Positions 7,967 to 15,232 of a stretch of DNA of 64,000 nucleotides are shown here, one piece after another. How positions within the stretch are numbered: position 1 is the stretch's first letter; each line of letters begins with the position of its first letter. The stretch spans positions 248,001 to 312,000 of the forward strand of contig NZ_PZYZ01000006.1 of NCBI RefSeq assembly GCF_003047295.1. The letters are read 5' to 3'. The translations under genes were made by a program, and so were the position numbers. The DNA comes from Nocardioides sediminis. GTDB lineage: Bacteria > Actinomycetota > Actinomycetes > Propionibacteriales > Nocardioidaceae. The notes under the pieces are model-generated. The model did no database searches. It was given only the letters and a program-made list of their open reading frames with translations, and was not told where the DNA came from.

Positions 7967-8782
7967 TCAGGCCGCCGGGGCGGGCCCGGTGAGTCCGGCG
8001 CGCAGCTCACCGAGGATGCGCGTCAGGGTGCGGGAGACCTGGGACTGGGTGACGCCGACGGCCTCCGCGATCTCCGCCTGGGTGCGGTCCTCGAAGAAGC
8101 GCAGGCGCAGGACGTGGCGGTCACGGGCCGGGAGGGCACGCATCAGCGGGCCGAGCACCAGCCGCGCCTCCACGGCACCGTGCCGGCCACCCGTCACGGG
8201 GAGGAGGTCACCGAGGGACGACGTGCCGTCGGCCACCGGGGTGTCCAGCGACGTGGGGGCGAAGCAGCCGTCGGCGGTCATCGCCTCGACCACCGCCTCC
8301 CGCGTCTCGCCGAGGCGTTCGGCCAGCTGCACCTGGGTCGGCGTCTCGCCCAGCTCGTGGGTGAGGTCGGACTCGGCGGCGGAGATGCGGGCCTGGAGCT
8401 CCTGGACGCGGCGGGGGGGACGGACCGCCCAGCACGCGTCGCGGAAGTGGCGTCGTACCTCGCCACGGATCGTGGGCACGGCGTAGGACAGGAAGTCGTG
8501 GCCCTCGGACGCGTCGAAGCGGGCCGCGGCCTTGACGAGGCCGAGGAACGCGACCTGCTCGAGGTCCTCGAGGCTCGCGCCGCGGTTGCGGTAGCGGGCC
8601 GCGATCGAGCGCGCGACCGCCAGGTTGGCCTCGACGAGGTCGTCGACGAGGTCGCGACGATCGGTCTCGGTCACGTCGGGCTGGGCAAGCTCGTCGCAGA
8701 TGGCCGTCGTACGTCGGGCACGGGCGGCGCCGTCGGGGGCGTGGACCGTGCGGGGGTTGGGGATGAGCGGACTGATCGTCAC
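7967..8782 (-). CDS. SigF/SigB-type alternative sigma factor
   Basis: Sigma-70 family group 3 factor of 271 aa. Region 2 contains LVEANLAVARSIAARYRNRG and the DLEQVAFLGLVKA core-binding stretch, with FLSYAVPTIRGEVRRHFRD for -10 recognition; region 3 follows; region 4 contains RHVLRLRFFEDRTQAEIAEA and VTQSQVSRTL. Length and region order match SigF/SigB factors of actinobacteria, which control stress or stationary-phase genes and are usually held by an anti-sigma factor; none is encoded next to it. GTG 8782 is chosen because it gives the usual family length; an in-frame start at 8860 would add 26 unlikely residues. Confidence 0.9.
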   Translation of the reverse strand: MTISPLIPNPRTVHAPDGAARARRTTAICDELAQPDVTETDRRDLVDDLVEANLAVARSIAARYRNRGASLEDLEQVAFLGLVKAAARFDASEGHDFLSYAVPTIRGEVRRHFRDACWAVRPPRRVQELQARISAAESDLTHELGETPTQVQLAERLGETREAVVEAMTADGCFAPTSLDTPVADGTSSLGDLLPVTGGRHGAVEARLVLGPLMRALPARDRHVLRLRFFEDRTQAEIAEAVGVTQSQVSRTLTRILGELRAGLTGPAPAA

Positions 8783-8920
8783 GGGGACGCCTCGATCCGG
8801 AGGAGAAGAGTCCTTGCCGTGGTCTCCAGCAGGGGGTTCTCTCGACAGTGCCACCGCCAACCGATCGAGTCAACCGGGACCACCCGAACGAACTAGTCGC
8901 GCGTGGTTCGCACGGGTGGC

Positions 8921-9781
8921 TCAGGCGTACTGGGCGGCCGCGCGAGCGGCGCGGGCGCCATACCCGCCGCCGAACATGCAGGCGTGCACCAGCAGCGGAA
9001 AGACCTGGTGGAGCGCCAGCCGGTCCTCCCATCCCTCCGCGAGCGGCGTGACCTCGTCGTAGGCCTGGACGACCCGCTGGAGGTGGGGGAGCCCGAAGAG
9101 GTGCAGCATCGCGATGTCCACCTCGCGGTGGCCGCCGTACGCCGCCGGGTCGAGGACGTGCACCGCGTCGGCGCTCCACAGGCAGTTGCCGTTCCACAGG
9201 TCGCCGTGCAGGCGCGCCGGCGGCTCGTCGGGGACGAGGGAGGGGAGCCGGCCGACGACCGTCTCGACGGTGGCCGCGTCGTCGGGGGTGATGGCGCCGC
9301 GGTCGCGCGCGAGCTTGAGGTAGGGCAGCACCCGCCGCACCGCGTAGAACTCCGGCCAGGTGGGAGCGGGGCGGTTGGGCATCGGCAGCCGGCCGATGAA
9401 CCCGTCCCGCTCCGCGCCGTACGACGGCGCGCCGGCGGCATGCGTCCGGGCGAGCGCCTGGCCGAAGGCGATCGCGGACTCCAGGGTCTGCCGCGACGAG
9501 GGCTCCACCCAGCCGAGGATGAGGCACTCGGGGTCGACGGCGAGGAGGGGCGGCACGGGCACGCCGTCCTCGACCTCGGCCAGCCAGCGCAGCCCGGCCG
9601 CCTCCGCCTCGAAGAAGCCGGGCGGGGCGTGCGGCAGCGTCTTGACCAGGGCCGTCGTGCCGTTGGACAGGCGCAGGCGGGTCGCGGTGGAGATGTCTCC
9701 CCCCGCGACCGGCGCCGTGGCCACCACGGCGGCACCGAGGAGCTCCTCGGCACGGCGGGCGACCAGGGGCTGGCGGGCCAT
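8921..9781 (-). CDS. Fructosamine kinase family protein
   Basis: Protein-kinase-like fold protein of 286 aa. It has the N-terminal GGDIST phosphate loop, ALVKT with the ATP-binding Lys, the catalytic HGDLWNGN motif, and a VLDPAAYGG metal-binding segment with EVDIAMLHLFG after it, all typical of fructosamine/ketosamine-3-kinases. Bacterial members phosphorylate sugar adducts on amines, so deglycation repair is the likely role. The ATG shares one base with the stop of the upstream tyrosine phosphatase (TGATG); in several actinobacteria these two genes are adjacent, which suggests a coupled deglycation pathway. Confidence 0.9.
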   Translation of the reverse strand: MARQPLVARRAEELLGAAVVATAPVAGGDISTATRLRLSNGTTALVKTLPHAPPGFFEAEAAGLRWLAEVEDGVPVPPLLAVDPECLILGWVEPSSRQTLESAIAFGQALARTHAAGAPSYGAERDGFIGRLPMPNRPAPTWPEFYAVRRVLPYLKLARDRGAITPDDAATVETVVGRLPSLVPDEPPARLHGDLWNGNCLWSADAVHVLDPAAYGGHREVDIAMLHLFGLPHLQRVVQAYDEVTPLAEGWEDRLALHQVFPLLVHACMFGGGYGARAARAAAQYA

Positions 9782-10296
9782 CAGTCGACGGCGTCCTGCC
9801 GGCGCCGGCGCTGCAGGGCGTCCACGATCGCGGCACTCGTCCGCTCCACCATCGACAGCACCTCCCCGAACCCGTCGTCCCCACCGTAGTACGGGTCCGG
9901 CACCTCGCCACCCCGTTCGACCGGGTCGAAGTCCCGGAACAGGCCGACCCGCTCGTGGGGGCCGGCGTCGGCGAGGACGTCGGCGAGGTTGGCGTTGTCC
10001 ATGACCAGCACGACGTCGTGGGCGTCCACGTCGGTGGGGGCGAACTGCCGGGCGCGGTGGACGGAGGGGTCGTAGCCCTCGGCGGCCAGGGCGACCGCGG
10101 CGCGCGGGTCCATCGGGCGGCCGACGTGCCAGCCGCCGGTGCCGGAGCTGGTGACCTCGACCTCGCCGGCGAGGCCCGCGCGGTCGAGGTGCTCGGCGAG
10201 CACCACGTGGGCCATCGGCGAGCGGCAGATGTTGCCCAGGCACACGAGGGCGATCCGGTAGGGGCCCTCGGTCCGCGGGTCGGGGAGCCGGTCCAT
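9781..10296 (-). CDS. Low-molecular-weight protein-tyrosine phosphatase
   Basis: Cytosolic phosphatase of 171 aa. The P-loop CX5R is at residues 19-25 (CLGNICR followed by SP), and the general-acid Asp is in VPDPYYGG near residue 135, so the active site is complete. The family dephosphorylates protein tyrosines and also low-molecular-weight phosphates. It overlaps both neighbours by one base (TGATG at each end), making a three-gene cotranslated unit with the small membrane protein and the fructosamine kinase. A role in removing phosphate from glycated substrates is an inference from that partnership. Confidence 0.93.
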   Translation of the reverse strand: MDRLPDPRTEGPYRIALVCLGNICRSPMAHVVLAEHLDRAGLAGEVEVTSSGTGGWHVGRPMDPRAAVALAAEGYDPSVHRARQFAPTDVDAHDVVLVMDNANLADVLADAGPHERVGLFRDFDPVERGGEVPDPYYGGDDGFGEVLSMVERTSAAIVDALQRRRRQDAVD

Positions 10297-10664
10297 CAGT
10301 CGTCCAGCACCAGGTCGATCGCCCAGGTGGCGAGGGTGATGACCACCGAGCCCAGCAGCGCGCTCCAGAAGCCGTCGACGGTGAACCCGAGGTCGAAGGC
10401 GTCGGCGAGCCAGGCCGTGAGCATCAGCATGAGGGCGTTGATGACCAGCAGGAGCAGGCCCAGCGTGAGGATGATGAAGGGGAGGGACAGCAGCTTGACC
10501 ACGGGCGAGACGAAGGTCGTCACCAGGCCCAGGATCAGTGACACCCCGAGCAGCGGCAGCACCTTGTCCTGCCAGTCGGCGCCGTCGAAGGAGATGCCGT
10601 CCAGGAGCCATGCGGCGACGGCGACGCCCGCCGCGGTGGTCAGCAGCCAGATCACGAACCTCAT
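10296..10664 (-). CDS. Phage-holin-4-like / PF04020 family small membrane protein
   Basis: Protein of 122 aa with four hydrophobic helices and short loops, beginning MRFVIWLLTTAAGVAVAAW and containing the family-typical ALxLGLVNTFVxPVxxxLxLP arrangement (here LILGLVTTFVSPVVKLLSLP). PF04020 proteins are widespread integral membrane proteins of unknown function. It is the first gene of the phosphatase/kinase operon. A TACGCT hexamer sits 7 nt before the ATG with no ribosome site, consistent with a leaderless transcript. Confidence 0.82.
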   Translation of the reverse strand: MRFVIWLLTTAAGVAVAAWLLDGISFDGADWQDKVLPLLGVSLILGLVTTFVSPVVKLLSLPFIILTLGLLLLVINALMLMLTAWLADAFDLGFTVDGFWSALLGSVVITLATWAIDLVLDD

Positions 10665-10671
10665 GCCCGCC

Positions 10672-10677
10672 AGCGTA
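10672..10677 (-). promoter_or_regulatory. -10-like hexamer for the PF04020-phosphatase-kinase operon
   Basis: TACGCT on the minus strand, 7 nt before the ATG at 10664. Confidence 0.5.
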
Positions 10678-10720
10678 GGGGGCCGGGAGCAAGGGGCCGT
10701 CCCGCCGTCTCCCGGGGCGT

Positions 10721-12193
10721 TCAGGCCTGCGTCGGTGCCCAGTTGCCGTGGAAACCGGCGGGAACGCGACCGGGGAGGTGGACGGCGGCGACGTCCTCGA
10801 GCGACGCCGCGTCCAGCACGCGCAGGTGCGAGCGCCCGACGCTGCGGTCGAAGACGTAGCCCATCAGCACGCCGTCGTCCTCCGCGGTCCCACCGGGGGT
10901 GGGGACGAAGCAGAACTCGCTGGCCTCCAGGTCGGCACCGAGACGTCGTACGTCGGTGCGCCCCGCGTCGAGGTCGTGGCGCAGCACCGCGTCCCCGGTC
11001 TGGCCGCCCTCGAACCCCACGGCCCAGCCGTAGCGGTGCCGACGGCCGGTGAGTCGCTCGTCGTGCCGCGGGAACTCCTGCGACCGCTGGTCGACGCCCT
11101 CCTCCCGGGCCCGCCCGGTGGCCAGGTCGAGGGTGTAGCGCGACAGGACCGTGGGCCCCTCGTCGGGCCCGTCGAGGACCCGGTCGAACATCCTCGGGTG
11201 CTTGACGACGTCCACCACGACGGTGTCCCCGTCGTCGTAGGCGTTGAGGGTGTGGAAGACGTAGCAGGGGTCGATGTCGAACCACCGGACGGCGTCTCCC
11301 TCGGCGTCGCGGGGCAGCACGCCGATGCGGGCGGGGTAGTCGGGGTTCCAGCGGTAGGGGAGCGTGGCGGCGCCACCGCCGCCGCGGGCGACCAGGGCGA
11401 TGAGCGGCTCGGGCACGGGGTTGCGGCCGACGATCCGGCCGAGGACGCCGCGCACCAGGGGCCGCGCGGGGCGGGGCACGTCGGCGGTGGCCATCTCGAG
11501 GTCGAAGGTGACCGGCAGGTCGAGGATGACGACGTGGCGCTCGGTGAGGGCGAAGTCGTGCATCATCGGGCTGCCGTGGACGCGGATGTCGACGCTGCGC
11601 CGGATGCGGCCGGAGGTGTCGAGGACCGAGTAGTCGACGCGGTTGCCGCGCATCCAGGAGTAGGAGACGGCGTGCAGCTCGCCGGTGTCGGGGTCCTCGT
11701 GCGGGTGGGCGGTGTAGCCGGGGCGGCCCGGGAGGCTGGGCAGGGTGCCGTCGAAGTCGCACGGTCCGACGGTCTCGAGGTCGTGGGTGAGCTCGTACGG
11801 CGGGGAGCCGGCCTCGACGAGGGCCAGCGTCCGTCCCGCGTGCTCGAGGACGTTGGTGTTGGCGGCGAAGTCGACGCCGCCGGGCTCGCCGCGCACCGGC
11901 TCGCCCAGCGCCGTGGCGACGTCCCGGGAGCGCACCCAGCGGTTGCGGTACCACTGCGCGCGTCCGTCGCGGAGGTGGACGCCGTGCACCATCCCCTCGC
12001 CCAGGAACCAGTGGAAGTGCGGCCCCTGGTCGTGCATCGGGTTGGGACCGTTGCGCAGGTAGCGGCCGTCGAGGTGGTCGGGGAGCACCCCGGTCACGGT
12101 CAGGTCGAGGGCGGTGAGCTCCTCGGTGACGGGAGCGAAGTTGTCCTGGAGGTAGCGGCTGGTGCCGGTGGGGAGGGGGTGCGTGAGGGTCAT
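10721..12193 (-). CDS. Carotenoid oxygenase family protein
   Basis: Non-haem iron dioxygenase of 490 aa that cleaves carotenoids, apocarotenoids or related stilbenoids. The four iron-binding histidines are visible in TAHPHED, MMHDFAL, YVFHTLNAYDD and the C-terminal GFHGNWA; the N-terminal GRYLRNGPNPM is family-typical. No signal peptide. The gene is divergent from a TetR regulator across two inverted repeats, so it is probably the regulated target and its substrate or a related compound the inducer. The exact substrate cannot be assigned. Confidence 0.92.
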   Translation of the reverse strand: MTLTHPLPTGTSRYLQDNFAPVTEELTALDLTVTGVLPDHLDGRYLRNGPNPMHDQGPHFHWFLGEGMVHGVHLRDGRAQWYRNRWVRSRDVATALGEPVRGEPGGVDFAANTNVLEHAGRTLALVEAGSPPYELTHDLETVGPCDFDGTLPSLPGRPGYTAHPHEDPDTGELHAVSYSWMRGNRVDYSVLDTSGRIRRSVDIRVHGSPMMHDFALTERHVVILDLPVTFDLEMATADVPRPARPLVRGVLGRIVGRNPVPEPLIALVARGGGGAATLPYRWNPDYPARIGVLPRDAEGDAVRWFDIDPCYVFHTLNAYDDGDTVVVDVVKHPRMFDRVLDGPDEGPTVLSRYTLDLATGRAREEGVDQRSQEFPRHDERLTGRRHRYGWAVGFEGGQTGDAVLRHDLDAGRTDVRRLGADLEASEFCFVPTPGGTAEDDGVLMGYVFDRSVGRSHLRVLDAASLEDVAAVHLPGRVPAGFHGNWAPTQA

Positions 12194-12216
12194 GGCGGAC
12201 TCGGATCGGAGAGGTG

Positions 12217-12253
12217 GATAACACTGTTATCGACCGACGATAACGCCGTTATG
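12217..12253. promoter_or_regulatory. Double TetR-type operator
   Basis: Two inverted repeats, GATAACACTGTTATC (12217-12231) and GATAACGCCGTTATG (12239-12253), have centres 22 bp apart, two helical turns. They lie between the divergent carotenoid oxygenase and tetR starts and abut the tetR ATG. This is the layout expected for two TetR dimers on one face, repressing both genes. Confidence 0.8.
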
Positions 12254-12258
12254 GCAGC

Positions 12259-12876
12259 ATGTCCACGGTGAGCAGCGCCTCGGTGTCCGGCCCCGTCGAC
12301 GTCCGCGCCCGCCTGATCGAGGAAGCGGCGCGCATCCTCGGCGAGGAGGGGCCGTCGGCGCTCTCCGCGCGCCGGCTCGCCGGTGCCGCCGGGACCTCGA
12401 CGATGGCGGTCTACACGCACTTCGGCTCGATGGCCGGCGTCGCGGACGCGGTGGCCACCGAGGGCTTCCGCCGGCTCATCGACCACGTGGACGAGGTCCG
12501 GACCACGGACGACCCGATCGCCGACCTCCGCGCCATGGCGGCGGCGTACCGCGCCAACGCGCTGGAGAACCGGCACCTCTACCTCGTGATGTTCGGGGCC
12601 GTGAGCCTCGGCGGGTTCGGCGGTCACGGCGCCGACCGGGAGGTGAGCGCCGAGGCGTTCGGTCAGCTCGTCGCCGGGATCGCTCGGGCCATGGAGGCAG
12701 GCCGGCTGCGGGACGGTGACCCTGCGGCGGTCGCCGCCCAGTTCTGGAGCGCGCTGCACGGTTACGTGATGCTCGAGCTGGCCGGGATGGACCAGGTGGT
12801 CACCGACCCCGAGCACACGGTGCTGTGGCAGATGCTGGGCAACCTGCTGAGCGCGCTCGCCCCACCGCCTCGCTAG
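12259..12876 (+). CDS. TetR-family transcriptional regulator
   Basis: Regulator of 205 aa. The N-terminal helix-turn-helix is clear (RLIEEAARILGEEGPSALS, then ARRLAGAAGTSTMAVYTHFG at about residues 38-58). The ligand domain resembles the WHG/TetR_C_13 type. Two palindromic operators directly precede its start and lie in front of the divergent carotenoid oxygenase, so autorepression plus control of that gene is likely. The ATG at 12259 is only 6 nt from the second operator; alternative downstream starts would cut the HTH. Confidence 0.92.
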   Translation: MSTVSSASVSGPVDVRARLIEEAARILGEEGPSALSARRLAGAAGTSTMAVYTHFGSMAGVADAVATEGFRRLIDHVDEVRTTDDPIADLRAMAAAYRANALENRHLYLVMFGAVSLGGFGGHGADREVSAEAFGQLVAGIARAMEAGRLRDGDPAAVAAQFWSALHGYVMLELAGMDQVVTDPEHTVLWQMLGNLLSALAPPPR

Positions 12877-12879
12877 CCT
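12874..12879 (+). promoter_or_regulatory. -10-like hexamer overlapping the tetR stop
   Basis: TAGCCT, 6 nt before the GTG of the VanZ-like gene; its first three bases are the tetR stop codon. Confidence 0.45.
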
Positions 12880-12885
12880 CCTCGG

Positions 12886-13455
12886 GTGACGATCGGCGGG
12901 ACGGGCGTGATGCTCCTGGGCTGCCTGGTCGCCCTGGTCGTCTTCGCCGGCGTCGAGCGCCTGCTCCGCCCGCGGCTCGGACCGGTCACGTCGGTGGCGC
13001 TCGCCGGCTTCGGGTGGAGCGTGGTGTGCATCGGGATCCTCACCCTCATCCCGGCCCAGTGGGGGATCGGCGTGGTGCCGGCCGACGAGGCGCAGACCAC
13101 CTGCTCGCTGGACTACGGCGGCCCCGCGCCCGACGGCTTCTGGCTCCTCCCGGGCAGCCAGCGGCTGCTCAACATCGCGGTCTTCGTGCCTGCCGGCGCC
13201 CTGTGGGTCCTCGCGGTCGCCCGGTGGCGCACCCGCTGGGTGCTCGGTCCGCTCGGCATCGCCGCGCTCGGGCTCTACTCGATCCTCATCGAGGCGCTGC
13301 AGCTCGCCGCCGCCCGGATCGGCCGGGCGTGCGACGTGACCGACATGGTCGACAACGTGGCCGGCGCCGTCATCGGCGGGCTCCTCGGCATCCTGCTGGC
13401 GCTGCTGCTGCGGCCGTGGGAGTACCGCCGACCCGCCGCGCCGGCGCGGCGCTAG
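12886..13455 (+). CDS. VanZ-like membrane protein
   Basis: Membrane protein of 189 aa with about five helices. The VanZ signature is present in order: LLNIAVFVPAGAL, then EALQL with the conserved Glu and Gln, a basic/acidic CDVTDMVDN stretch and an NxxGxxxG helix. VanZ-family proteins are implicated in glycopeptide or lipid-related resistance in a few species but most are of unknown function. GTG 12886 lies 9 bp after the tetR stop. No ribosome site is visible; a TAGCCT hexamer 6 nt upstream suggests its own leaderless start. Confidence 0.8.
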   Translation: MTIGGTGVMLLGCLVALVVFAGVERLLRPRLGPVTSVALAGFGWSVVCIGILTLIPAQWGIGVVPADEAQTTCSLDYGGPAPDGFWLLPGSQRLLNIAVFVPAGALWVLAVARWRTRWVLGPLGIAALGLYSILIEALQLAAARIGRACDVTDMVDNVAGAVIGGLLGILLALLLRPWEYRRPAAPARR

Positions 13456-13458
13456 CCT
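13453..13458 (+). promoter_or_regulatory. -10-like hexamer overlapping the vanZ-like stop
   Basis: TAGCCT, 7 nt before the ATG of the aminotransferase gene; it begins with the stop codon of the VanZ-like gene. Confidence 0.5.
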
Positions 13459-13465
13459 GCTCGCC

Positions 13466-14548
13466 ATGTCGACCCCGCCCTCCTCGCCCTCGGCCCGCCG
13501 CAACGTCGCGGAGATCCCGACGTACGTGCCCGGCAAGCCGCCCACGCCCCGCCCCGGCCTCACGACGTACAAGCTCTCGTCGAACGAGAACCCCTACCCG
13601 CCGCTGCCCGGCGTGGTCGAGGCCGCGACCCGCGCCGCGGAGGCGATGAACCGCTACCCCGACATGGGCAACAGCGCGCTGTACGACGCCCTGTCGGCCA
13701 AGCTGGGCGTCCCGACGTCCGACCTGGCGGCGGCCACCGGCAGCGTGGCGCTGATCTACCAGCTCCTCAACGCGTTCTGCGACCCCGGCGACGAGGTCGT
13801 CTACGCGTGGCGCTCCTTCGAGGCCTACCCGATCGCGGCGACCGTGGCCGACGCGAGGAGCGTCCGCGTGCCGGTGACCGCCGACGGCCGGCACGACCTC
13901 GACGCGATGGCGGGGGCGGTCACCGACCGCACCAAGGTCGTCATCGTCTGCACGCCCAACAACCCGACCGGCCCGGCCGTGTCGCAGTCCGAGCTCGACG
14001 CGTTCCTGGCCCGCGTCCCCTCCCGCGCCGTGGTCGTCGTGGACGAGGCCTACCTCGAGTTCGTCCGGATGGACGACGCGGTCGACGGCGTCGCGACCTA
14101 CCGCGCGCACCCCAACGTCATCGTGACGCGCACCTTCTCCAAGGCCTACGGGCTGGCCGGGTTCCGGGTGGGCTACGCGATCGCGCAGGCGCCGCTGGCC
14201 GGTGCCCTGCGGGCGGTGTCCCTGCCCTTCGGCGTCTCCTCGGTGGCCCAGGCGGCGGCGATCGCCTCGCTCGAGGCCGAGCCCGAGCTGCTCGAGCGGG
14301 TCGACGCGCTGGTCGCCGAGCGCTCGCGGGTGGTCGACGGGATCCGCGCGGCGGGCTGGGAGATCCCGGACGCGCAGGGCAACTTCGTGTGGTTCGGCCT
14401 CGGCGAGCGGACCGGCGACTTCGCGGCCGCGGCCGACGAGCTCGGCATCGTGGTGCGGCCCTTCGCGGGCGAGGGGGCGCGCATCACGATCGGGGAGACC
14501 GAGGCCAACGACCGGCTGCTCGAGCTCGCGCGCACCTTCCCGCGCTGA
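13466..14548 (+). CDS. Histidinol-phosphate / aromatic aminotransferase (HisC/Pat type)
   Basis: PLP-dependent class II aminotransferase of 360 aa. The fold-type I landmarks are in order: LSSNENPYPPLPG at the N-terminus, the CTPNNPTGP loop, VVVDEAYLEF with the PLP-pyridine Asp, and the Schiff-base Lys in TFSKAYGLAGFRVGYA. Actinobacteria usually carry a second HisC-like enzyme (Pat) for phenylalanine/tyrosine synthesis; lack of other his genes here and the short N-terminus favour Pat, but HisC activity cannot be excluded. Confidence 0.88.
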   Translation: MSTPPSSPSARRNVAEIPTYVPGKPPTPRPGLTTYKLSSNENPYPPLPGVVEAATRAAEAMNRYPDMGNSALYDALSAKLGVPTSDLAAATGSVALIYQLLNAFCDPGDEVVYAWRSFEAYPIAATVADARSVRVPVTADGRHDLDAMAGAVTDRTKVVIVCTPNNPTGPAVSQSELDAFLARVPSRAVVVVDEAYLEFVRMDDAVDGVATYRAHPNVIVTRTFSKAYGLAGFRVGYAIAQAPLAGALRAVSLPFGVSSVAQAAAIASLEAEPELLERVDALVAERSRVVDGIRAAGWEIPDAQGNFVWFGLGERTGDFAAAADELGIVVRPFAGEGARITIGETEANDRLLELARTFPR

Positions 14549-14559
14549 CGTCCATGCCC

Positions 14560-14565
14560 TAGGTT
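14560..14565 (+). promoter_or_regulatory. -10-like hexamer before the lipoprotein gene
   Basis: TAGGTT, 6 nt before the ATG at 14572; no ribosome site in between. Confidence 0.5.
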
Positions 14566-14571
14566 GCGGGC

Positions 14572-15156
14572 ATGCGTCTCGGGGGAGCTGCCGTCTGCCT
14601 GCTCGTGGTCCTGTCGGCCTGCTCGGGACCGGACGACTCGTCGCCTGAGCCCTCGACCGGGCGAGCATCGACGTCGGCCTCCGTCGACCCGCTCTCGATG
14701 GAGGAGCCGGTCAAGCCCGACCTCGGCCGCGAAGGGCCGTTCACGGCGCGTCAGGGGATGGCCGTGGTCGACCACTTCTTCGCGGCCTGGCGCTACTCCG
14801 TGGGCACCGGCTTCGAGACGGCGTGGCGTGACGTGGGCGGGCGCTGGGCCGTCGGCTGCCTGGACCTCTTCGGCGAGTTCGAGACGCACGTGGCGGACGC
14901 CGGTCACCTCGTCGTGGTGGACGAGCCGGAGGTCACGCTGCGTAGGAGGACCGCCGTACGACGCATCCGCGACGACGTGTGGAGCGCGGGCTTCCTGGTC
15001 GACGTCCGGATCCCCGAGCGACGGGTGGTGGACGAGGACGGCGCGGAGCTGGAGGTCCTGGAGCCGTGCGAGACGCAGGCCGTGGTCGTGGTGGCGTCCC
15101 AGGCCCGGTTCGGTCCGCAGGTGGCGCTGCTGGACGAGCCGCGGCGTACCGCCTGA
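14572..15156 (+). CDS. Putative lipoprotein, 194 aa
   Basis: Secreted protein with a lipoprotein signal peptide: a short basic start, hydrophobic core and lipobox LSAC at residues 15-18. A Ser/Thr/Pro spacer precedes a compact domain of about 140 residues (VVDHFFAAWRYSVGTG, then a WAVGCLDLF turn) that reads like an extracellular NTF2-like or small alpha/beta domain, family not recognised. The final codons run into the outer edge of palindromic element A2, whose GCGGCGTACCGCC lies across the stop. Confidence 0.7.
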   Translation: MRLGGAAVCLLVVLSACSGPDDSSPEPSTGRASTSASVDPLSMEEPVKPDLGREGPFTARQGMAVVDHFFAAWRYSVGTGFETAWRDVGGRWAVGCLDLFGEFETHVADAGHLVVVDEPEVTLRRRTAVRRIRDDVWSAGFLVDVRIPERRVVDEDGAELEVLEPCETQAVVVVASQARFGPQVALLDEPRRTA

Positions 15157-15232
15157 CTTGCTGGCCGATTCCTCCGCTTCTGGGGCGTTGCATCGGCCAG
15201 CATGCGCCAGATTCACCGTCTAAGCGGTGACT
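15142..15232 (-). repeat. Palindromic element family A, copy 2
   Basis: Reverse-oriented copy between the convergent lipoprotein and MFS stops. On the minus strand it reads GTCACCGC-TTA-GACGGTGAATC, then CTGGCGC, GCTGGCCGATGCAACG and a final CGGCCAGCAAGTC. The MFS stop codon (TAG, 15220-15222) is the loop of the first hairpin, and the last MFS residues KVTA come from its left arm. Confidence 0.8.
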
